A DNA stretch of 64,000 nt from Promicromonospora sp. Populi (GCF_041081105.1 NZ_CP163528.1:5022001-5086000); one strand, 5' to 3'. Counted from the first letter of the stretch, positions 8,774-17,872 are shown. Translations and numbers: made by a program. The notes: generated by a model not told the origin, from the sequence alone.

Positions 8774-9015
8774 TCCGTGTCCGGCTCCAGGGTCATGGAC
8801 CTGAGAATCTCGTCGGTTCGCGAGGCGAACGTCGGGTCGCCGCTCGACACGCGAGGGAAGTTGACGGGCTCGTCCCATACCCGGTTGCGCAGGATGGCGT
8901 GGCGAACTCCCTCGCGAATGATTTCAGCCTCGCTAACCCCACGTCGGGCAGCGGCGATCTTGAGGTCGCGAAGGTCGTTCTCGTCGAGGTAGACGGTGGT
9001 CCGCTTGAGAGCCAT
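8770..9015 (-). CDS. vapB: VapB-like ribbon-helix-helix antitoxin
   Basis: 81 residues. The ATG at 9015 begins the characteristic RHH strand (MALKRTTVYLDENDLRDLK) followed by the helices AAARRGVSEAEIIREGVRHAIL. The C-terminal half (DEPVNFPRVSSGDPTFASRT) is the usual extended toxin-binding segment. It overlaps vapC by four bases. An inverted repeat at 9021-9038 directly before the start is the likely operator. Confidence 0.85.
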   Translation of the reverse strand: MALKRTTVYLDENDLRDLKIAAARRGVSEAEIIREGVRHAILRNRVWDEPVNFPRVSSGDPTFASRTDEILRSMTLEPDTE

Positions 9016-9020
9016 CTCTA

Positions 9021-9038
9021 TATGGTATTCCTGCCATA
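9021..9038 (-). promoter_or_regulatory. Putative VapB operator (TATGG-N8-CCATA)
   Basis: An A+T-rich imperfect palindrome, 5-bp arms TATGG/CCATA around 8 bp, five bases upstream of the vapB ATG. RHH antitoxins normally autorepress from such sites. The short arms keep confidence moderate. Confidence 0.45.
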
Positions 9039-9212
9039 CGTCGATGGACGGATCGGTGCTGGGCGCGATGGCGAGCATGCGAGGCTCCTGGCTTCGACTG
9101 GTGGTCCGGGCGTCTGGCCTCAGCCTGCCGCGCGTCCGTGCGGGCGTGCGAGGCGAGTCCGGAATCCTTGCGGATACGCAACGGTCGGCCACCACCTCGT
9201 ACTCTCTTCGGT

Positions 9213-10022
9213 GTGAGTCAGCCCCCTCCTCAGTCGGATGCCGAGCGTCTGCCCGATACCGACCGACCCGACGCCCCCGACCGGCCCGAGCTTGCCGGGT
9301 TCCGGACCAAGCCGGTGTCGTTCGTGCGGCGGTCCGGTCGCCTGACCGACAGGCAGAAGCGGATCTGGGACCAGCGCCACGACGTCTACCTGATCGACGT
9401 GCCGCGGGCGGTCGCACGCACCTCCGTGGCCCCGGAGTTCGTGCTGGACACGGCGGCGGCGTTCGGCCGCAAGGCGCCGCTGGTCGTGGAGGTCGGATCG
9501 GGGCTGGGCGACGCCGTCGTCGACGCCGCGAGCACCGATCCCGGCCGTAACTATCTCGCCGTCGAGGTCTACCAGCCCGGCATCACGCACACGATCGCGC
9601 GCGCCGAACGGGCCGGCGCAGCCCTGGGGCATGACGGGCTGCCGAACCTGCGGCTCGTGCAGGCTAACGCGGCGGAGCTCCTGGAGACCACCCTGGCGGC
9701 GGGCAGCGTGGACGAGCTCTGGGTCTTCTTCCCGGACCCGTGGCACAAGGCGCGCCATCACAAGCGCCGCCTCGTTACCGCCGAGTTCGCCGTGCTCGCG
9801 GCACGTGTGCTGCGACCCGGCGGGAGGCTGCGCCTCGCCACCGACTGGGCCGAGTACGCCGAGCAGATGTTCGAGGTCCTGGAACCGAACGAGGACCTCG
9901 CCAATCCGCACGGGCCGGGCACCCCGGCACCCCGGTTCGAGCGGCGTGTGCTCACGGGGTTCGAGCGCAAGGCACACCAGGCCGGGCGTGCGATCACCGA
10001 TCTGGAGTACACGCGGCGCTGA
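9213..10022 (+). CDS. trmB: tRNA (guanine-N7-)-methyltransferase
   Basis: 269 residues from the GTG at 9213, which follows the divergent vapBC promoter region; no strong Shine-Dalgarno sequence is seen. The SAM-binding loop is VEVGSGLGD at 92-100, then LAVEVYQPG (~115-123) and the diagnostic TrmB motif FFPDPWHKARHHKRR at ~172-186. It forms m7G46 in tRNA variable loops, using SAM, in the cytoplasm. The N-terminal 40 residues are a Pro/Asp-rich extension common in actinobacterial TrmB. It appears to be monocistronic. Confidence 0.92.
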   Translation: MSQPPPQSDAERLPDTDRPDAPDRPELAGFRTKPVSFVRRSGRLTDRQKRIWDQRHDVYLIDVPRAVARTSVAPEFVLDTAAAFGRKAPLVVEVGSGLGDAVVDAASTDPGRNYLAVEVYQPGITHTIARAERAGAALGHDGLPNLRLVQANAAELLETTLAAGSVDELWVFFPDPWHKARHHKRRLVTAEFAVLAARVLRPGGRLRLATDWAEYAEQMFEVLEPNEDLANPHGPGTPAPRFERRVLTGFERKAHQAGRAITDLEYTRR

Positions 10023-10118
10023 CCTGCCCGTTTCCCGGGATGGATGTCTATCCATCTGGATATAACGAGTTGGTAAATGCCGTAAACCCACCGTGTGATC
10101 TGTTTGCCTCCGGCATGT

Positions 10119-10161
10119 GAAGTGCGGCACATTGGGCCGGTGCGAAGTGCGCACTGGGCCG
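10119..10161 (+). repeat. Imperfect direct repeat upstream of the DUF485-actP operon
   Basis: GAAGTGCGGCACATTGGGCC (10119-10138) recurs as GAAGTGCGCACTGGGCCG (10144-10161), three bases shorter in the middle. It lies 40-80 bp before the operon start, a plausible position for tandem activator/repressor sites. A short inverted repeat, GATGGAT-GTCT-ATCCATC, is at 10039-10056. No regulator can be assigned. Confidence 0.4.
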
Positions 10162-10200
10162 CGAGCAGAGCGCGCGCCCCCATGAGCCAATGGAGGCGTC

Positions 10201-10539
10201 ATGAGTGACGTAGGGGCTTCAGGGCCTGTCGAAACCGATTACCAGCGTGTTGAGAGATCGGACGAGTTCCAGAGCCTCCGCAAGGCGTTCCGGAACTTCG
10301 TCTTCCCGATGACCGCACTGTTCCTCGTCTGGTACCTCCTGTACGCGCTCATGAGCACGTACGCACACGAGTTCATGAGCATCCGCGTGGGCGGCACCAT
10401 CACCGTCGGGCTCATCTTCGGGCTGTTGCAGTTCGTGTCCACGTTCGTGATCACCACGCTCTACGCGCGGTGGGCGAACAACAAGTTTGACGCCCGGGCC
10501 AAGGCCCTGCGCGAGGAGATCGAGGAGGGCCAGCTGTGA
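10201..10539 (+). CDS. DUF485 membrane protein, partner of acetate permease
   Basis: 112 residues with two transmembrane segments (~33-53 and ~66-88), a cytoplasmic N-terminus beginning YQRVERSDEFQSLRKAFRNF and a charged C-terminal helix. This is the DUF485 (YjcH-like) pattern, almost always found immediately upstream of actP. Its stop overlaps the actP start (GTGA), indicating translational coupling. Its role in acetate uptake is inferred from the consistent pairing; no mechanism is established. An AATGGAGG ribosome-binding site precedes the ATG. Confidence 0.88.
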   Translation: MSDVGASGPVETDYQRVERSDEFQSLRKAFRNFVFPMTALFLVWYLLYALMSTYAHEFMSIRVGGTITVGLIFGLLQFVSTFVITTLYARWANNKFDARAKALREEIEEGQL

Positions 10540-12185
10540 ACGGGACAGTTATGGCGGCGGCGCCGGTCACGAACGTCGGCAACACCTGGATCAACATCGG
10601 CATCTTCGCGGCGTTCGTCGTCGTCACTCTGATCGTCGTCTTCCGGGTGTCCCGGCAGAACAAGAGCGCCGCGGACTTCTACGCGGGTGGCCGCAACTTC
10701 ACCGGCACGCAGAACGGCGTCGCCATCGCGGGCGACTACCTGTCCGCTGCGAGCTTCCTGGGTATCGCGGGTGCCATCGCCATCAACGGGTACGACGGCT
10801 TCCTGTACTCCATCGGCTTCCTCGTGGCCTGGCTCGTGGCGCTGTTGCTCGTCGCCGAGCTGCTGCGGAACACCGGCAAGTTCACCATGGCGGACGTGTT
10901 GTCGTTCCGGCTCAAGCAGCGGCCGATCCGGCTTGCTGCGGCGCTGTCCACGCTCGCGGTGGTGTTCTTCTACCTGCTGGCCCAGATGGCCGGTGCGGGC
11001 GGGCTCGTCGCGCTGCTGCTCGGCATCACCGACCGGGCCGGCCAGGGCGTCGTCATCGCCGTGGTGGGTGGCCTCATGATCCTGTACGTGCTGGTGGGCG
11101 GCATGAAGGGCACCACGTGGGTGCAGATCATCAAGGCGACGCTGCTCATCCTCGGCGCCGGCATCATGACGGTCTGGGTGCTCGCGCTCTTCGGCTTCAA
11201 CCTGTCCGCCGTCATGCAGGAGGCCGTGAACCAGTCCCCCAACGGCGCGGCGATCCTCGAACCGGGTCTGCAGTACGGGGCAACGGCACTGTCCCAGCTC
11301 GACTTCCTGTCCCTCGCGCTGGCCCTGGTGCTCGGCACCGCTGGCCTGCCGCACGTGCTCACGCGCTTCTACACGGTGCCCTCGGCCAAGGAGGCCCGGA
11401 AGTCCGTGGTCGTCGCGATCTGGCTGATCGGCATCTTCTACCTGTTCACCCTGGTGCTCGGGTACGGCGCCGGGGCGCTCGTGGGCCCCGAGACGATCCT
11501 CGCAGCGCCCGGCGGGCAGAACTCGGCGGCTCCGCTGCTCGCGTTCGAGCTGGGCGGCGAGATCCTGCTCGGCATCATCGCGGCGGTCGCGTTCGCGACG
11601 ATCCTCGCCGTGGTGGCCGGCCTGACGATCACGGCAGCGACGAGCTTCGCGCACGACATCTACGCCTCGATCATCAAGAAGGGGCAGGTAGCGGCGGACG
11701 GCGAGGTCCGGGTGGCCCGCTGGACGGTGGTCGTGATCGGCATCATCGCGATCATCGGCGGCATCTTCGCCAACGGGCAGAACATCGCGTTCCTCGTGGC
11801 GCTGGCGTTCTGCGTCGCGGCGTCGGCGAACCTGCCGACGATCATCTACTCGCTGTTCTGGAAGCGGTTCAACACGTCCGGCGCGCTGTGGAGCATCTAC
11901 GGCGGCCTGGGCTCGACGATCATCCTGATCATCTTCTCGCCGGTCGTGTCCGGCAAGCCGGCCGACCCGGTCACCGGGCTCAGCAAGTCGATGATCAGCA
12001 ACCCGGCCATCGACTTCCACTGGTTCCCGCTCGACAACCCGGGCATCGTGACCATCCCGCTCGCGTTTGTGCTCGGCATCGTCGGCACGTACCTGAGCAA
12101 GGAGCGCTCGGCCCCGGAGAAGTACGCCGAGATGGAGGTCCGTTCCCTCACGGGCGCGGGCGCGGAGAAGGCGACCGCGCACTGA
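10536..12185 (+). CDS. actP: Cation/acetate symporter, SSS family
   Basis: 549 residues, GTG start overlapping the DUF485 stop. About 13 hydrophobic segments; sodium:solute-symporter hallmarks include SAADFYAGGRNFTGTQNGVA and GDYLSAASFLGIAGAIA near the N-terminus and LPHVLTRFYTVPSAKEARKS at ~266-285, the SSS signature region. ActP takes up acetate and other short monocarboxylates with a cation. An intrinsic terminator (12200-12238) follows. Assignment to actP rather than another SSS member rests on the DUF485 pairing and motif match. Confidence 0.88.
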   Translation: MNGTVMAAAPVTNVGNTWINIGIFAAFVVVTLIVVFRVSRQNKSAADFYAGGRNFTGTQNGVAIAGDYLSAASFLGIAGAIAINGYDGFLYSIGFLVAWLVALLLVAELLRNTGKFTMADVLSFRLKQRPIRLAAALSTLAVVFFYLLAQMAGAGGLVALLLGITDRAGQGVVIAVVGGLMILYVLVGGMKGTTWVQIIKATLLILGAGIMTVWVLALFGFNLSAVMQEAVNQSPNGAAILEPGLQYGATALSQLDFLSLALALVLGTAGLPHVLTRFYTVPSAKEARKSVVVAIWLIGIFYLFTLVLGYGAGALVGPETILAAPGGQNSAAPLLAFELGGEILLGIIAAVAFATILAVVAGLTITAATSFAHDIYASIIKKGQVAADGEVRVARWTVVVIGIIAIIGGIFANGQNIAFLVALAFCVAASANLPTIIYSLFWKRFNTSGALWSIYGGLGSTIILIIFSPVVSGKPADPVTGLSKSMISNPAIDFHWFPLDNPGIVTIPLAFVLGIVGTYLSKERSAPEKYAEMEVRSLTGAGAEKATAH

Positions 12186-12199
12186 CGCTCTGACGATCT

Positions 12200-12238
12200 G
12201 AACCCGCCCCTGGCGCTCGACGAGCTGGGGGCGGGTTC
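12200..12238 (+). terminator. Intrinsic terminator after actP
   Basis: Perfect 11-bp G+C-rich stem (GAACCCGCCCC at 12200-12210 with GGGGCGGGTTC at 12228-12238), 17-nt loop, followed by GGGTTTGATT with only a weak T-run, as is common in high-G+C genomes. Confidence 0.7.
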
Positions 12239-12282
12239 GGGTTTGATTGCGTTGGTGGGCCTGGTGGTCGATCCTTCATCGC

Positions 12283-14583
12283 GTGACCAAACCCACCACC
12301 GGCCAGCCGGGCGGCCCTGCCGGGGCGCGCATCGGCGCGATCGATGGCCTACGCGGGCTGGCCCTGGTCCTGGTGGTGGTGTTCCACCTGTTCGGCGCCG
12401 GGCGGGTGTCCGGGGGCGTCGACGTCTTCCTCGTCCTGTCGGGCTTCCTGCTCACGGGGTCCCTCCTGCGCCGGGTCGGCACGGGGCAGCTCAACCTGGC
12501 GGACCACTACGGCCGCACCCTGGCGCGCCTGGCTCCTGCTGCCCTGGTCGTCCTCGCGGCCATCGGCGTCGCCACGTTCACGCTGGCGCCCCGCGGCCGC
12601 TGGTCGGACCTGATGCTGGAGATCGGCGCCTCGGCGACCTGGTGGGAGAACTGGCAGCTCATCACCACACAGAACGCCTATGGCGCCGCCGGTCCGGGAG
12701 CCAGCCCGCTGCAGCACTTCTGGTCGCTCGCGGTGCAGGGACAGTTCTTCGCGGTGTGGCCGCTGGTCGTGCTCGCGTGCGCGGGGCTCGCGCGGCTGAC
12801 CTGGGTTCGCACGGTCGGCGGCGGAGGCCGACGCGGTCCCACGACGACTCTTCTGCTCGGGGCGGTCGCCGCGGCGGCCACGCTCGCGTCGTTCGGCTAC
12901 GCGCAGTGGCTCACCGTGGTCGACCAGCCCACCGCCTACTTCAGCACGTTCGCGCGGTTCTGGGAGCCGGGCGTCGGCGCCCTCGCGGCGATCGTCCTGC
13001 CCCGGCTCGCCCCGCCCGGCCGGTGGCGGGCGGCCGGGGCGTGGGTCGGCCTGGCCGCGATAGTCGCCTGCGGTCTGCTGGTCGACGGCGCGGCACTGTT
13101 CCCCGGCCCCTTGACCCTCGTCCCGGTGGGCGGGGCCCTGCTCGTGCTGCTGGGCACGGTGGGCGCACGCGGCACTCTGCCCGACGACGGCGCGCGCACC
13201 GCCGTCGGGCAGACCGGGCCCGCGCGCCTGCTCGGCCTGCCCGCCCTGCGCCGTCTGGCGGACATCTCCTACGCCCTCTACCTGTGGCACTGGCCGCTGC
13301 TCGTGTTCTGGCTGACGGCGGTCGGCCGGGACCGCGTGGGACCGCTCGGTGCGACGGCGGTCCTGGCGGCCTCCCTGGTGCTCGGCTGGGCGACGACCCG
13401 CTGGGTCGCCGACCCCGTGCTCGCGTGGGTGCGCCGCCCGCCGGCGCCTGCTCCGCGCGACGGCGCACCCGCGCAGCGCCGCCCGCGCGTCCGGCCGGCC
13501 GTCGCGGCGCTCTGTGTGCTCGGTGCGGCCAGCCTCGCGGTGCTCGGCCTGGGGCAGGCGGGGGAGCGGGCCCACACCGCCGTCCTGGACCGCGAGGTGG
13601 CGCTGCTGGCCACGCCGTCGTCGGCCCACCCGGGTGCGGCGGTCCTTGCACCGGGCTATGACCCGGCGTCCGTCTCCACCGCTGCCCCGCGCCCCGCCAC
13701 CTACCTCGCTCCGCGCGACCGGCGACGGCTCGGCGGCTGCGTGCAGCGCCAGGTCCCGAACCCCGCGGTGGTCGAGTGCACGGTGGTGCCGACGCACTCG
13801 GGTGAGGACCCGACGGCGCGGGTGTACCTGCTCGGCGCCTCGCACATCCAGACCTGGGAGGACGCGTTCGTGTCGCTCGCCACCGAGAACGGCTGGGAGC
13901 TGTCGGAGCTGCTCAAGCACGGCTGCCGGTATGCCCTGGGCGACGCGGCGGAGACCGAGGGCGCCACCATGTCAGCGGCGTGCAGCGAGTGGAACCGGGA
14001 CGTGCGGGCGCGCCTGCGGGACGACCCGCCCGACGTCGTGATCGTCGAGGGCACGCGGACCTATGAGGACGGCAGCCCCGAGGTTGTGCTGCCGGGCCAG
14101 GCGGCGGCGTGGCGTGAGCTGGACGCGTGGGGCATCACGGTCGTCACCGTCCGCGACAATCCCCGGTTCGCGCGTCCCGTCCCGGAGTGTCTCGACGACG
14201 TCGCGGGTGCGGGCGGCGCGGACGGCGCGATCAGCCCGGCCGACCGCGCGGCCTGCGGGCGAGACCGGGGCGCGGTGATGGCCAAGGTCTCCCCGCTCGC
14301 CGCCGCGCCCGCGTCCGGGGACGACGGCGGCCAGGGTGACGCCGCCGTCGTCGTCCCGAAGACCGCCGTGCACCTGGACCTCACCGACCGGATGTGCACC
14401 GACACCCGGTGCGAGGCGGTGGTGGGCAACGTCGTCGCATACCGGGACGACGACCACCTGACCGGCACGTACGTGCGCAGCCTGCTCCCCGCCCTCCGGG
14501 GGCAGCTCGGTGACCGCGCGCCCTGGCTCGTCCGCGGTTCAGCCGACGAGGGCGGCCGCGCGTTCCAGGCGGATAACCACTGA
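12283..14583 (+). CDS. OafA/YrhL-like membrane O-acyltransferase with C-terminal SGNH-like domain
   Basis: 766 residues from GTG 12283, giving the usual short N-terminus before GAIDGLRGLALVLVVVFHL (acyltransferase-3 signature, His35). About ten membrane segments follow, with conserved DVFLVLSGFL and ISYALYLWHWPLLVFW motifs. After residue ~430 comes an extracytoplasmic domain with VYLLGASHIQTWED and a late DDDHLTGTY, resembling the Ser/His blocks of SGNH hydrolases, although the usual GDS is GAS here. Such fusions O-acetylate surface polysaccharide or peptidoglycan. The 3' end overlaps the convergent molybdoenzyme gene by 45 bp. Confidence 0.85.
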   Translation: MTKPTTGQPGGPAGARIGAIDGLRGLALVLVVVFHLFGAGRVSGGVDVFLVLSGFLLTGSLLRRVGTGQLNLADHYGRTLARLAPAALVVLAAIGVATFTLAPRGRWSDLMLEIGASATWWENWQLITTQNAYGAAGPGASPLQHFWSLAVQGQFFAVWPLVVLACAGLARLTWVRTVGGGGRRGPTTTLLLGAVAAAATLASFGYAQWLTVVDQPTAYFSTFARFWEPGVGALAAIVLPRLAPPGRWRAAGAWVGLAAIVACGLLVDGAALFPGPLTLVPVGGALLVLLGTVGARGTLPDDGARTAVGQTGPARLLGLPALRRLADISYALYLWHWPLLVFWLTAVGRDRVGPLGATAVLAASLVLGWATTRWVADPVLAWVRRPPAPAPRDGAPAQRRPRVRPAVAALCVLGAASLAVLGLGQAGERAHTAVLDREVALLATPSSAHPGAAVLAPGYDPASVSTAAPRPATYLAPRDRRRLGGCVQRQVPNPAVVECTVVPTHSGEDPTARVYLLGASHIQTWEDAFVSLATENGWELSELLKHGCRYALGDAAETEGATMSAACSEWNRDVRARLRDDPPDVVIVEGTRTYEDGSPEVVLPGQAAAWRELDAWGITVVTVRDNPRFARPVPECLDDVAGAGGADGAISPADRAACGRDRGAVMAKVSPLAAAPASGDDGGQGDAAVVVPKTAVHLDLTDRMCTDTRCEAVVGNVVAYRDDDHLTGTYVRSLLPALRGQLGDRAPWLVRGSADEGGRAFQADNH

Positions 14584-16860
14584 CTTCGACGCCGGGGTGT
14601 TGCTGCCCTCCGCCGTGTGGTCCAGGGGGACCAGCACGTTGGTCTCCGGGAAGTACGCCGCGGCGCACCCGCGCGCCGTCGGGAAGGTGACGACCCGGAA
14701 CCCGGACGCACGGCGGTCGCCGTCGGACCACTCGCTGATCAGGTCGACCGTCTCGCCGTCGGCGAATCCGAGCTCCGTCAGGTCCTCGGGGCTGACGAAC
14801 ACGACGCGCCGCCCGCCCTTGATGCCCCGGTACCGGTCGTCCAGGCCGTACACGGTGGTGTTGAACTGGTCGTGGGAGCGGACCGTCTGGAGCAGCAGGC
14901 GGCCCGGCGGCACCTGGACGATCTCGAGCTCGTTGACCGTGAAGTTGGCTTTGCCGGTATGCGTCGGGAACAGGCGGGCGTCGCGCGGCGGGTGGGGCAG
15001 CACAAACCCGCCCGGCTCGGCCACGCGCCGCTCGAAGTCCTCGAAGCCCGGCACCACCCGCGAGATCGAGTCGCGGACCCGGGCGTAGTCGGCGGCGAAG
15101 TCCTCCCACGGCGTGGGGTCCTCGGCGCCCAGCGCGCGGCGGGCCAGGTCGCACAGGATCGCGGTCTCGCTGCGCAGGTGGTCCGACGCCGGGGTCAGCC
15201 GGCCCCGGGACGTGTGCACCACGCTCATGGAGTCCTCGACGGTGACCACCTGTTCGCGGCCTGCCGTCCGGTCCCGCTCGGTGCGGCCGAGGCACGGCAG
15301 GACCAGGGACCGCTTGCCGGGCAGGACGTGCGAGCGGTTCAGCTTCGTCGAGACGTGCACCGTGAGCGGGACCTCGCGCAGCGCGGCCTCCGTGACCGCG
15401 CTGTCGGGGGTGGCCGCGGCGAAGTTGCCGCCCACCGCCATGAAGACCCGCAGCTGCCCGTCTCGCAGGGCACGCACGGTGTCCACGACGTCGAACCCAT
15501 GAGCGCGCGGCGGCTCGAACCCGAACTCGGTGCCGAGCGCGTCCAGGAACGCCGCGGGCGGCCGCTCCCAGATACCCATGGTGCGGTCGCCCTGCACGTT
15601 GCTGTGCCCGCGCACCGGGCACGCGCCCGCGCCCGGCCGGCCGACGTTCCCGCGCAGCAGCAGGAAGCTCACCACCTCGCGGATGGTCGCCACCGCCTGC
15701 TTGTGCTGGGTCAGGCCCATCGCCCAGCAGACGATGACGCTCTTGGCGGCCAGGACGTCCTCGACGAAGCTCTCGATCTCGGACCGGTCCAGGCCGGTGG
15801 CGGCATCGACGTCGTCCCACGACAGGTCGCGCCAGGAGGCCGCGGCCTCCTGGAAGCCGGCGGTGTGCTGGTTGATGAAGTCGTGGTCCAGGACGGGCGC
15901 GTGCCCCGCGGTGCGGGCGTCGTCGTCGGCCTCCAGCAGGAGGCGGTTGACCGCCTGGAACAGGGCCAGGTCGCCGGCGAGCCGGACCTGGAGGAACCGG
16001 TCGGCGAGCTTTGTGCCCTTACCCACGACGCCGCGCACCCGCTGCGGGTTCTTGAACGTCTGCAGCCCGGCCTCGGGCAGGGGGTTGATCGCCACGATCC
16101 GCGCGCCGCGGTCCTTGGCCTCCTCCAGCGCGGTGAGCATGCGGGGGTGGTTGGTCCCGGGATTCTGCCCGACGACGACGATCAGGTCGGCGTGGTCGGT
16201 GATGTCCTCCAGCGACACGCTGCCCTTGCCGATGCCCAGCGTCTCCATCAGTGCGCTGCCGGACGACTCGTGGCACATGTTCGAGCAGTCCGGCAGGTTG
16301 TTCGTGCCGAGCTTGCGGGCCAGGAGCTGGTAGACGAACGCGGCCTCGTTGCTGGTACGGCCGGAGGTGTAGAACGCCGCCTGGTCCGGGGAGTCGAGCC
16401 CGCGGAGCTCGGTCGCGACCACGTCGAGGGCCTCGTCCCAGGAGACTGGCCGGTAGTGGTCGCTGCCCTCGTCGCGCAGCATCGGCTCGGTGAGTCGCCC
16501 GGACTTGCCCAGCTTGTGGTCGGTCCAGGTAGCGAGCTCGGAGATCGAGTGCTCGGCGAAGAACGCCGCATCCGCGCGCTGGCGCGTGGACTCCTCGGCG
16601 ACCGCCTTGGCGCCGTTCTCGCAGAACTCCGCGAGGTGCGGCTTGCCCGGTTCGGGCCAGGCGCAGCCGGGGCAGTCGAAGCCCCCGTGCTGGTTCAGCA
16701 GGGGGAGCGTGCGCAGGCCCCGGGCGACGCCCGCCTCGTCCAGGACGTGGGCCAGGCCATGGACGACGCCGGGCACACCCGCGGCTCTGGTCTTCGGGGG
16801 GCCGATCCGCAGGCTCTGCTCGGGGGCGTCGGTGCGGGCTTCGTCGCTCACGTCGGTCAC
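14539..16860 (-). CDS. FdhF/YdeP-family molybdopterin oxidoreductase (formate dehydrogenase alpha-like)
   Basis: 773 residues from the GTG at 16860 (another GTG is at 16851). Near the N-terminus NQHGGFDCPGCAWPE and EFCENG place Cys63, Cys66 and Cys80 as iron-sulfur ligand candidates. Bis-MGD-binding features follow: AAFYTSGRTSNEAAF, LPDCSNMCHESSGSALM (Cys192/Cys196), IVVVGQNPGTNHPRM, VGRPGAGACPVRGHSNVQGD, then the C-terminal dinucleotide-binding domain (RSHDQFNTTVYGLDDRYRG). The YdeP branch is linked to formate oxidation and acid or stress responses. It is divergent from fdhD, whose product is needed to sulfurate the Mo cofactor of formate dehydrogenases, and near an OFA-family transporter. 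Confidence 0.88.
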   Translation of the reverse strand: MTDVSDEARTDAPEQSLRIGPPKTRAAGVPGVVHGLAHVLDEAGVARGLRTLPLLNQHGGFDCPGCAWPEPGKPHLAEFCENGAKAVAEESTRQRADAAFFAEHSISELATWTDHKLGKSGRLTEPMLRDEGSDHYRPVSWDEALDVVATELRGLDSPDQAAFYTSGRTSNEAAFVYQLLARKLGTNNLPDCSNMCHESSGSALMETLGIGKGSVSLEDITDHADLIVVVGQNPGTNHPRMLTALEEAKDRGARIVAINPLPEAGLQTFKNPQRVRGVVGKGTKLADRFLQVRLAGDLALFQAVNRLLLEADDDARTAGHAPVLDHDFINQHTAGFQEAAASWRDLSWDDVDAATGLDRSEIESFVEDVLAAKSVIVCWAMGLTQHKQAVATIREVVSFLLLRGNVGRPGAGACPVRGHSNVQGDRTMGIWERPPAAFLDALGTEFGFEPPRAHGFDVVDTVRALRDGQLRVFMAVGGNFAAATPDSAVTEAALREVPLTVHVSTKLNRSHVLPGKRSLVLPCLGRTERDRTAGREQVVTVEDSMSVVHTSRGRLTPASDHLRSETAILCDLARRALGAEDPTPWEDFAADYARVRDSISRVVPGFEDFERRVAEPGGFVLPHPPRDARLFPTHTGKANFTVNELEIVQVPPGRLLLQTVRSHDQFNTTVYGLDDRYRGIKGGRRVVFVSPEDLTELGFADGETVDLISEWSDGDRRASGFRVVTFPTARGCAAAYFPETNVLVPLDHTAEGSNTPASKSVVIRLERAAALVG

Positions 16861-16954
16861 GGGAGCGACCCTACGCCGGATGTGGCCTGCTCGGGAGAGG
16901 TCTGTTCGCCGCCGACTGCGGCCAGGTGGGTGGTCAGGGTGCGAGACTGGCGGC

Positions 16955-17872
16955 ATGGGAGTCGTCACCGACCGACGGCGGGTCGTCCGCGTCCGCGAGG
17001 GTGCTCGCGCGGAGCGCCCGGACACGCTCGCCGTCGAGGAACCGCTCATGATCCGGCTGGTCGGGCCCGGCGGGCTCGTCCGGCCGGCCCGCCCGGTGGG
17101 TACCGCCCTGCTGGGGCCGCGCCTGTCGTCCGGTACTCGCTCGTTGCCGGACCCGGGCTCCCCGTCGGGCGGAGGCGGGGAGGACGGCGACAGCACGCTG
17201 ACCGTGACGATGCGTACGCCCGGCGACGACTTCGACCTCGTGGCGGGGTGGCTCGTCTCGGAGGGGTCGGTGGCCGCGCCGTCGGACATCGTAGGGATGC
17301 GGCTGTGCCCGGACGAGGACAACACCGTCGAGGTAGCGCTCGCGCGCGGCGTCGAGCCGCCGCGGGCGCGGGCGTTCGCCACGACGAGCGCATGCGGGGT
17401 CTGCGGCTCGGACACCGTCGTGGAGGTGCGCGCCGGGCTGCGCTGGCCGGTCGCGAACGACCCGGTCGAGGTCGCCTCCGACGTGATCTCTGCCCTGCCC
17501 GACCTGCTTCGGGAGCGCCAGCGCGCCTTCGACCGGACGGGCGGCCTGCACGCGGCCGGCTTGTTCAGGGCCGACGGCGAACCGCTGTACGTCCGGGAGG
17601 ACGTCGGCCGGCACAACGCCGTCGACAAGGTGATCGGTGCGGCGCTGCGCGACGGCGCACTGCCCGCTGCTGGGACGATTCTCCAGGTCAGCGGGCGGGC
17701 GTCGTTCGAGCTGGTGCAGAAGGCGGCGCAGGCCGGGATCCCGGTGCTGTCCGCGATCTCGGCGCCCTCTACGCTCGCCGTGGACCTGGCCGACGAGTGC
17801 GGTCTGACCCTGCTGGGTTTTGTGCGCGGCGAGTCGATGAACGTCTACACGCGGGCGGACCGGCTGAGCTGA
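16955..17872 (+). CDS. fdhD: Formate dehydrogenase accessory sulfurtransferase FdhD
   Basis: 305 residues from ATG 16955. Diagnostic features: N-terminal EEPLMIRL, MRTPGDDFDLVAGWLVSEG at ~88-106, the cysteine loop TTSACGVCGSD (~146-156) carrying the sulfur-transferring Cys pair, EDVGRHNAVDKVIG (~214-227) and SGRASFELVQKAA. FdhD passes sulfur from a cysteine desulfurase to the Mo-bis-MGD cofactor. A Gly/Pro-rich insert at ~55-80 is unusual. A terminator hairpin (17855-17882) overlaps the stop codon. Confidence 0.93.
   Translation: MGVVTDRRRVVRVREGARAERPDTLAVEEPLMIRLVGPGGLVRPARPVGTALLGPRLSSGTRSLPDPGSPSGGGGEDGDSTLTVTMRTPGDDFDLVAGWLVSEGSVAAPSDIVGMRLCPDEDNTVEVALARGVEPPRARAFATTSACGVCGSDTVVEVRAGLRWPVANDPVEVASDVISALPDLLRERQRAFDRTGGLHAAGLFRADGEPLYVREDVGRHNAVDKVIGAALRDGALPAAGTILQVSGRASFELVQKAAQAGIPVLSAISAPSTLAVDLADECGLTLLGFVRGESMNVYTRADRLS

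Noticed and set aside
8338..8878. Longer PIN-toxin start at 8878
   Set aside because: The extra residues overlap the antitoxin coding region; ATG 8773 gives the canonical N-terminus and a four-base overlap.
4631..9015. Defence island with restriction-modification or CBASS components
   Set aside because: Only toxin-antitoxin pairs, a TetR regulator and a hydrolase are visible; no nuclease/methylase or cyclase genes were found.
14539..17628. A 1029-codon frame extending the molybdoenzyme upstream through fdhD
   Set aside because: fdhD occupies the other strand with a complete family signature; the molybdoenzyme family starts near GTG 16860.
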